Positions 26,271 to 31,861 of a stretch of DNA of 51,826 nt are shown here, one piece after another. The notes under the pieces were generated by a model that was not told the origin of the DNA, ran no database searches, and was given only the letters and a program-made list of their open reading frames with translations. This DNA comes from Streptomyces sp. WM6378 (lineage in GTDB: Bacteria; Actinomycetota; Actinomycetes; Streptomycetales; Streptomycetaceae), in the NCBI RefSeq assembly GCF_001279695.1, contig NZ_LGDD01000325.1, positions 1 to 51,826 on the forward strand. Reading direction: 5' to 3'. Positions within the stretch are counted from its first letter, which is position 1; each line of letters begins with the position of its first letter. Position numbers and translations under genes: made by a program.

Positions 26271-28601
26271 ATGAACGTTCCGGGCGCCGACCGCCGGCCC
26301 GTGCCGTCTGTCCAAGAGGCCGGACCCGGTCGGCTGAATGCCCTGCTCTTGATCGCCGTCACCGGGCTGCTGGTGGCAGGAGGCATCGCGTGGGCAGTGG
26401 GGGCGAGCCGGGTCGCGGATCTCTGCTGGGGGGCCGGTACGGTCGCCGCCGTGGTGCCTGCGGTGGTGTGGGTGCTCAGCGCGCTCCGGCACGGCCGCTC
26501 GGGCGTGGACCTGATCGCGGTGCTGGCCCTGGCCGGCACCCTGGTGGTGCACGAGTACCTGGCCGGAGCGCTGATCGCGCTCATGCTGGCCACCGGCCGG
26601 TCGCTGGAGTCCGCGGCCGCACGGCGTGCCACTCGGGACCTGCGGGCCCTGTTGGAACACGCGCCCCGCTCGGCCCGGCGCCGCGTGGGTGAAGGCGTGC
26701 AGGTGGTACCGCTGGGCGATGTCGCGGTGGGCGACGTGCTGGTGGTGGCACCCGGTGAAGTCGTGCCCGTGGACGGGGAGTTGGCAAGCATCTCGGCAAC
26801 GCTGGACGAGTCGGTGCTCACTGGCGAGTCGCGTCACGCCGAGCGCCTTCGGGGTGACCCGGTGCGCAGTGGCGTGGTCAACGCGGGCGGAGCCCTGGAG
26901 GTGCGGGCGACCGCCACGGCAGAGAAGAGTACGTATGCGGAGATCGTCCGGCTGGCCCGCGACGCCCGCGCCGAGTCCGCTCCTGTGGTGCGCCTCGCCG
27001 ACCGCTACGCCGCTTGGTTCCTGCCGTTGACCACGTCCATGGCGGGGCTGGCGTGGTGGATCGGGGGCTCCGCCCAGCGGGCGGTCGCGGTCCTGGTGGT
27101 GGCCACCCCGTGCCCGCTGCTCCTCGCGGCCCCCGTGGCGATCGTCTCGGGTCTCTCCCGGGCAGCCCGCCGGGGTGTGGTCATCCGGGGCGGCGGCACC
27201 CTGGAGACACTCGGCCGGGCCCGCACTCTGGTGCTGGACAAGACCGGCACGCTCACCACCGGCCGGCCCCGCGTCGTCGACATCGCCGCGGCACCGGGCC
27301 GACAGCCCTCCGAAGTACTGCGGCTGGCCGCCTCGCTGGACCAGATGTCCGCGCACGTACTGGCCCGCGCCATCGTGGTCGAGGCTGACCGGCGCGGCCT
27401 CGAACTGTCGCTGCCCGAACAGGCCACGGAGGAGCCCGGGCGCGGGATCGACGGCACAGCGGACGGACGTCGGATCACCCTGGGCCGCCGGCCGGCCGGC
27501 GCCGACCGCCCCGGCTGGGCGCGGACCGCGGACAACCGAGCCACGCTGGACGGCGCGGCCGTCGCCTGGCTCACCGTCGACGGCGCCCTGGCCGGCGGGG
27601 TACTGCTGCGCGACCCGATGCGGCGGGACGCCGCCCGAACCGTACGCAGACTGCGCGCGGCGGGGATCGAGCGGCTCCTCATGCTGACAGGCGACCGGGC
27701 GGAGGCCGCCCGTGAAGTCGCACAGGTCCTCGGCGTCGACGACGTACGGACCGAGCAGACCCCCGCCGACAAGGCTGCTGTGGTACGCGCCGAACGGGCC
27801 GGGGCCGTGACGGTGATGGTCGGCGACGGCGTCAACGACGCCCCGGCGCTCGCCGCGGCCGACGTGGGCGTGGCCATGGGGCAACACGGCTCCAGTGCCT
27901 CGTCGGAGGTGTCCGACGTGGTGCTCACCACCGACCGGCTCGACCGCCTCGCCGACGCCGTGGTGATCGCGGTACGGGCCCGGCGCATCGCCGTGCAGAG
28001 CGCGTCGGCCGGCATGGCGATGTCCCTCGCGGCCATGGTGGTGGCGGCCTTCGGTCTGCTGGCGCCGGCCGCGGGCGCCCTGCTCCAGGAGGGCATCGAT
28101 GTTCTGGTCATCCTGAACGCGCTGCGCGCGCTCGGTGGCGGCCGGGTGGCGGGACCTGTGCTGGAACCCGGAGCCGAGCACCTCATCGAGCGGTTCGCCG
28201 CCGAACACGATGACCTGAGGGAGGTCCTCGAACTGATCCGGAACGCCGCCGACCTGCTCTCGGACGACGCGGGGCCCAAGGCGCTGGCCGTGGTGCGCGA
28301 GGTGGAACGGGCGCTCACGGAGCGGCTGCTGCCGCACGAGGACGCGGAGGAGCACCAGCTGTATCCAGCACTCGCGGTGGTGCTCGGCGGCCCGGAGGCG
28401 ACGGCGACCATGAGCCGCGCCCACGCCGAGATCGAGCGCCTGGCCCGGCGCATCCGCACCCACCTCCTGATCGCGGGACCGGACGCCGTGCTGCAGACCG
28501 GTCAACTGGCCGACCTGAGGGCCTGTTTGTACGGCCTCTACACCGTGCTGCGGCTGCACTTCGTCCAGGAAGAGGAAAGCTACTTCTCGCTCACCTCGTG
28601 A
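26271..28601 (+). CDS. P1B-type metal-transporting ATPase with C-terminal hemerythrin domain
   Basis: A 776-residue P-type ATPase. Features in order: actuator loop SVLTGESRHAERLRGD; transmembrane metal motif TPCPLLLAAP (Cys281, CPL type); phosphorylation site DKTGTLTTG (Asp323); SAHVLARAIV in place of the usual SEHPLA (His kept, Pro changed to Val); hinge GDGVNDAPALAAADVGVAMG; last membrane segment with LLQEGIDVLVILNALRAL. TPCPL plus QEGxD resembles the P1B-5 group. Residues ~633-776 form a hemerythrin-like bundle (RFAAEHDDLREVLELI, LLPHEDAEEHQLYP, HAEIERL, LRLHFVQEEESYF) that could bind a di-iron or di-metal centre and O2. There is no N-terminal metal-binding domain. The likely role is Fe, Ni or Co efflux tuned by iron or oxygen. 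Confidence 0.9.
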   Translation: MNVPGADRRPVPSVQEAGPGRLNALLLIAVTGLLVAGGIAWAVGASRVADLCWGAGTVAAVVPAVVWVLSALRHGRSGVDLIAVLALAGTLVVHEYLAGALIALMLATGRSLESAAARRATRDLRALLEHAPRSARRRVGEGVQVVPLGDVAVGDVLVVAPGEVVPVDGELASISATLDESVLTGESRHAERLRGDPVRSGVVNAGGALEVRATATAEKSTYAEIVRLARDARAESAPVVRLADRYAAWFLPLTTSMAGLAWWIGGSAQRAVAVLVVATPCPLLLAAPVAIVSGLSRAARRGVVIRGGGTLETLGRARTLVLDKTGTLTTGRPRVVDIAAAPGRQPSEVLRLAASLDQMSAHVLARAIVVEADRRGLELSLPEQATEEPGRGIDGTADGRRITLGRRPAGADRPGWARTADNRATLDGAAVAWLTVDGALAGGVLLRDPMRRDAARTVRRLRAAGIERLLMLTGDRAEAAREVAQVLGVDDVRTEQTPADKAAVVRAERAGAVTVMVGDGVNDAPALAAADVGVAMGQHGSSASSEVSDVVLTTDRLDRLADAVVIAVRARRIAVQSASAGMAMSLAAMVVAAFGLLAPAAGALLQEGIDVLVILNALRALGGGRVAGPVLEPGAEHLIERFAAEHDDLREVLELIRNAADLLSDDAGPKALAVVREVERALTERLLPHEDAEEHQLYPALAVVLGGPEATATMSRAHAEIERLARRIRTHLLIAGPDAVLQTGQLADLRACLYGLYTVLRLHFVQEEESYFSLTS

Positions 28602-28733
28602 ACAGCCGGGTGGAAACACGGCAGTCGGCGATCTCTGCAGCACGCCCGCCAGAATCCCGGAAGGCCGACCTAACCTGGCCCGGTCAGGCTTGATCACCCG
28701 CCTGCCAGGTAAGCCGCGTTGCCGTGGCTGCGC

Positions 28734-28901
28734 TCATGGATGCTTCAGGAACTTCAAACCGAACGCGGCAAATACCAGGACGATTCCGATGTTCACCATC
28801 AGCCGCTCCCAGAACTGGTGCCTGAAGAACAGAACGTCCACGCCAACCACGACAGCTACGAGCGCGAGCACGTAGAGCACGACGACAGCCTGTCTTCCCA
28901 T
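28734..28901 (-). CDS. Small membrane protein of 55 residues
   Basis: Minus-strand frame from ATG 28901 (AAAGGAAGG directly upstream) to TGA 28734. Two membrane helices are visible: VVVLYVLALVAVVVGVDVLF and LMVNIGIVLVFAAFGLKFL, joined by a short basic/aromatic loop (FRHQFWERL). No catalytic motif. It lies convergent to the ATPase gene. Composition and helices make it credible despite its size. Function unknown. Confidence 0.7.
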   Translation of the reverse strand: MGRQAVVVLYVLALVAVVVGVDVLFFRHQFWERLMVNIGIVLVFAAFGLKFLKHP

Positions 28902-29060
28902 CCTTCCTTTCTACTACGTGCGGTCGTGGTGGGAGTGAAGCCGGAGCAGCACAATCTCTGAACACAGGCGAGGCGATGGACCGTTGTATAGCGGCAGTAG
29001 CCGTGCCGTATTCCGTTGTTGCGTCGGTCAATTGAGGGTCTGTCAGATCCGTTCGCCAAC

Positions 29061-30071
29061 TCATGCTGCCTTCTCCGGCAGGATCGAGAGCACGTCGGTC
29101 GTCGGTCTGCGTGCGGTAGAACGAGCTGGGACCCGGTATCCGAGGCGCAGGATCATCTGTGGATACCGGCCGAGGGTGATGGTCCGGCGGATCTCGGCCC
29201 GGTGCGACGGCAGCTCCAGCGGTTGGGTGTGGAAGGCCGCCGCGGCCTTGTGGGCGGCCGCGTACAGCAGTACGCGTTGAAGTGCCTGTCCAGCGCGCAG
29301 CCAGTCCTGGCGGTCGTCGTGCCGGGTGGCCAGAACAGCGATCAGCCCGGCCGAACGATCCCATGCCCGTATTGGTGCTGAACCGGGCAGAACGGGAGCA
29401 GATGCCTGTCCAGTGTAGTCACGCCCGGCGAAGGCCGTGCTGTCCGGGTGGAACGGCTTGGCGTCCGGGGGTACGCCGTCCCGTCGGTGGGTGCATGGCC
29501 TGGTCGCCCAGCGGGCCAACTCCGCCGCACGACAGGGGTCGGCGCGCTGCGTGGTCTCGGCCGCCCGTAGCAGACCGGCGAGGCGCTCGTAGTCCGCGGC
29601 ACCGTGCAGCGTCAGGAGTTCGGCGCCTTCGGCCCGGGCGTGGAAACGCAGTTCGTCGATCAGCGGGAGCGACAGCGGGTCGCGCTGGAAGGGGCCCCGG
29701 TGGGTGTGCCGATGGCCCATGGCCTGATGCATCAGCTCCTCGTCCGCACTCGGTGGGGCGTACGGGCCCCAGCGGATGTGGGCAAGCAGAGAGGCGACTC
29801 CGGCGACCGGATACGGGCGCACATCGGGCAAGAAGCCGAGGCGGCGCATGGCGAGGCGCAGGTTGAACAGGGCCGCGCCGCAGCTCATCACCATCTCGCG
29901 GCCGTCCGGATCGGCGAGGGGCAACTGGCGCGTGGCGTCGGTGAAGAGCCAGATCTCCTCGCCGCGGCTGACGAAGCGCCACGGCTGGGTGTTGTGGAGT
30001 GAGGGTGCGGTGACGGCGGCGCGGACGAGGTGATTGGCCGCGTGGCCGGGCCGCGCACAGGTTCCGGTCAT
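29061..30071 (-). CDS. Acg-type nitroreductase-fold protein, intact copy
   Basis: A 336-residue Acg family protein, intact homolog of the broken gene at 14712. ATG 30071 follows GGAAGGTGCGCA. Signature APSLHNTQPWRF, then SCGAALFNLRLAMRRLGFLP, MGHRHTHRGPFQRDPLSL, and a C-terminal nitroreductase half (LRAGQALQRVLLYAAAHK, LRLGYRVPARSTARRPT). The two fused nitroreductase-like halves form a pseudo-dimer with one flavin site. In Mycobacterium tuberculosis Acg (Rv2032) is a DosR-regulon protein needed for persistence, without ordinary nitroreductase activity. Two candidate operators lie 67-100 bp upstream. Cytoplasmic. Confidence 0.9.
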   Translation of the reverse strand: MTGTCARPGHAANHLVRAAVTAPSLHNTQPWRFVSRGEEIWLFTDATRQLPLADPDGREMVMSCGAALFNLRLAMRRLGFLPDVRPYPVAGVASLLAHIRWGPYAPPSADEELMHQAMGHRHTHRGPFQRDPLSLPLIDELRFHARAEGAELLTLHGAADYERLAGLLRAAETTQRADPCRAAELARWATRPCTHRRDGVPPDAKPFHPDSTAFAGRDYTGQASAPVLPGSAPIRAWDRSAGLIAVLATRHDDRQDWLRAGQALQRVLLYAAAHKAAAAFHTQPLELPSHRAEIRRTITLGRYPQMILRLGYRVPARSTARRPTTDVLSILPEKAA

Positions 30072-30137
30072 TGCGCACCTTCCTTCGTGGCGAACCCATC
30101 TGTTCGCAGGGTCCGTCCGGCGGCAGTCGGCGGACAG

Positions 30138-30171
30138 GGGCCTGATGACCCGTTGAGGGGCCATACGGCCC
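30138..30171. promoter_or_regulatory. Paired DosR-box-like dyads, 20-bp spacing
   Basis: GGGCCTGATGACCC (30138-30151) and GGGCCATACGGCCC (30158-30171) start exactly 20 bp apart between the divergent Acg gene (start 30071) and small membrane protein gene (start 30281). Both are near-perfect 5-N4-5 dyads. This is the best pair in the window and could serve both promoters. Confidence 0.6.
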
Positions 30172-30280
30172 GTGTCGCCGCATCGCCCCGCAGCGCAGCA
30201 TGGAGCTGAGGACGATGTGAGCTTCCCACGGCAGCCGCCGTGTGGATCGGGGAAGGATCAAGACAGGAGGGGAGCAACTC

Positions 30281-30616
30281 ATGTACGCGTTCGGCATTCT
30301 CGCCTTGTTGGGGCTGGCCGTGCTCGTGGTGGCGCAGGTCGCCCACCGGTACCTCTCAGCAGCCCATGAGTTCTGGGCCTTCACCCTGGTGGCGCTCGGT
30401 GTGGGCGTGGCATGGCTGGCGAACTTCGACCTCTTCGGCACCTGGGGGATCGACGTACGCAACGCCACGATCGGGACTACGCTCACCGGACTCGTCATCG
30501 GCGGAGCGGGATACTTCTGGCGCGAGGTGCTGCACTTCTTCGCCGGTCTTTCCCGCAAGCTGACCGATGAGGCGAAGACCCTGGAGAAGGCGCAGCAATT
30601 GCGCAGGGCCGCCTGA
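30281..30616 (+). CDS. Small membrane protein of 111 residues
   Basis: ATG 30281 follows AGGAGGGGAGCAACTC. Three membrane segments: FGILALLGLAVLVVAQVAHR, FWAFTLVALGVGVAWLANF, and TIGTTLTGLVIGGAGYFW, followed by a charged amphipathic tail (LTDEAKTLEKAQQLRR). No known family is recognised. It is divergent from Acg across the paired dyads and is followed 97 bp later by a universal stress gene, so the two may be co-transcribed. Confidence 0.7.
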   Translation: MYAFGILALLGLAVLVVAQVAHRYLSAAHEFWAFTLVALGVGVAWLANFDLFGTWGIDVRNATIGTTLTGLVIGGAGYFWREVLHFFAGLSRKLTDEAKTLEKAQQLRRAA

Positions 30617-30713
30617 ACCGGCGGCCTCACCAGGGCGCGGGACAGGTATCGCGAGCAGCGGATCCTGCCCCGCGCCCGCCGCAACCGGAAAGGGCGAACT
30701 GGCGGAGGCCGCC

Positions 30714-31226
30714 ATGACAGAGGCAACGGACTCGATGGAACACGGCCTGGTCGTCGGGGTCGACGGATCGCCCGGTTCGATTGCGGCCCTGTCCTGGGCG
30801 GCGGCCGAGGCACGATTGCTCAATGTGCCGGTGGTCGCTGTGCATGCCTGGCAGCCCACCGCGGCTCTGCGAGCCCCTTATGCGCCCCACTCCGGCGTGC
30901 CCACGGCAGGTGAGGACCGTGACCGTGCGGCCTCGGTCCTCGAAGGAGCGGTGGCACGGCTCCGTGAGACCGACCCTTTGGCGCCGGTGCGCGCCCTGCT
31001 GGACCAGGGCGCGCCGGTCGCCGTGCTGTTGCGGCGTGCGAGCGGCGCCCGGCTGCTCGCGCTGGGCCGCGGGTCGCGTGACGATGTCGGGCTGCCCGCG
31101 CTGGGCCCGGTGGCACGCGAGTGCGTACGTCGCGCGTCGTGCCCCGTGGTGACCGTGCCTGGGCCCGGGGTCACGCGGCCCGCTCAGCCGCTCGTTGCGC
31201 ACCCGGCCGCGGCCGTCCTCGTATAG
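30714..31226 (+). CDS. Single-domain universal stress protein
   Basis: A 170-residue UspA protein. ATG 30714 gives MTEATDSMEHGLVVGVDGSP, then SIAALSWAAAEARLLNVPVV. The nucleotide loop LLALGRGSRDDVGLPALGPV keeps the G-x2-G pattern only in part, so ATP binding is uncertain. The tail VRRASCPVVTVPGPG is normal. I preferred this start to an upstream in-frame one because UspA begins here and GGCGGAGGCCGCC precedes it. A left half-site GGGACAGGTATCGC lies 75 bp upstream. Stress role inferred from the family. Confidence 0.85.
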   Translation: MTEATDSMEHGLVVGVDGSPGSIAALSWAAAEARLLNVPVVAVHAWQPTAALRAPYAPHSGVPTAGEDRDRAASVLEGAVARLRETDPLAPVRALLDQGAPVAVLLRRASGARLLALGRGSRDDVGLPALGPVARECVRRASCPVVTVPGPGVTRPAQPLVAHPAAAVLV

Positions 31227-31256
31227 CCGTCGATGGCCTGCCGCAGACCATGCGGG

Positions 31257-31290
31257 GGGATTCCGGTTCGTGCAAAGGGTCGTTCGGCCC
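31257..31290. promoter_or_regulatory. Strong DosR-box-like dyad with half-site, 20-bp spacing
   Basis: GGGTCGTTCGGCCC (31277-31290) lies inside a longer dyad, AAAGGGTCGTTCGGCCCCTT, which fits the 20-bp DosR consensus layout TTSGGGACTWWAGTCCCSAA in symmetry. GGGATTCCGGTTCG begins exactly 20 bp upstream at 31257. It sits after the universal stress gene and 220 bp before the trypco1 gene. It could also act as an RNA hairpin ending the upstream transcript, though no T tract follows. Confidence 0.45.
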
Positions 31291-31510
31291 CTTGACACGC
31301 CGGGCAGGGCCCAGCGTGACAGCGCCCCAGCCAACAGGGCTGCGAGGCAGTGACCAGCGGTGCATCCATCATGCCTGAGACATCAACGTGTTCTCCGCCC
31401 GTTCATGCAGCACGGCCAGACACCTGCGGCACTCGCCGTCGCCCGGGTGCGGGACGCAGGCACAACGGTGACGATGGGAGTACGAGGCCCGTACGCAGGA
31501 GGGGACATCG

Positions 31511-31861
31511 ATGACCGAACTGGTACGTATCCCGCTGGACAACGGGGAGTTCATGGTGGCCGAGGTGGACCAGGGCGACATCCCCGAGGAGGCCGTGGTC
31601 CTTGCGTCGCCCGAGCCGGGGCGGTCGATGGCTCAGGCGACGCACACCTTACAAGCGAGCCTCCGCAGTCTTCGACCTGCCCTGGCAGGGCTGGCGCAGG
31701 CACTCGACGCGCTCGCGCCGGAGACGGTATCGATCGAGTTCGGCGTCAAGCTGGGAGGCGAGACGGGGGTGATCCTCGCCAAAGGGACCGCTGAGGTCCA
31801 CTTCACCGTGAACGCCCAATGGACTCCTCACCCTTCGAGCACGGCGTCGCCCGGTGCATGA
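31511..31861 (+). CDS. Trypsin-co-occurring domain 1 (trypco1) protein
   Basis: A 116-residue protein of the CU044_2847/trypco1 family: MTELVRIPLDNGEFMVAEVD, LQASLRSLRPALAGLAQAL, and the conserved VSIEFGVKLGGETGVILAKG then AEVHFTVNAQW. These proteins are encoded beside trypsin-like proteases fused to STAND NTPases and are predicted to be processed by, or to regulate, them. Its stop (TGA 31859-31861) overlaps the next gene's ATG (31858), so the two are translationally coupled. The C-terminal tail after QWTPH is short and may be the cleaved part; that is inference. Confidence 0.85.
   Translation: MTELVRIPLDNGEFMVAEVDQGDIPEEAVVLASPEPGRSMAQATHTLQASLRSLRPALAGLAQALDALAPETVSIEFGVKLGGETGVILAKGTAEVHFTVNAQWTPHPSSTASPGA

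Noticed and set aside
25851..28697. A 948-codon open frame on the minus strand opposite the P-type ATPase
   Set aside because: It has no recognisable domain, is rich in Arg, Gly, His and Gln, and mirrors the codon structure of the conserved ATPase. It is a GC-driven antisense shadow.
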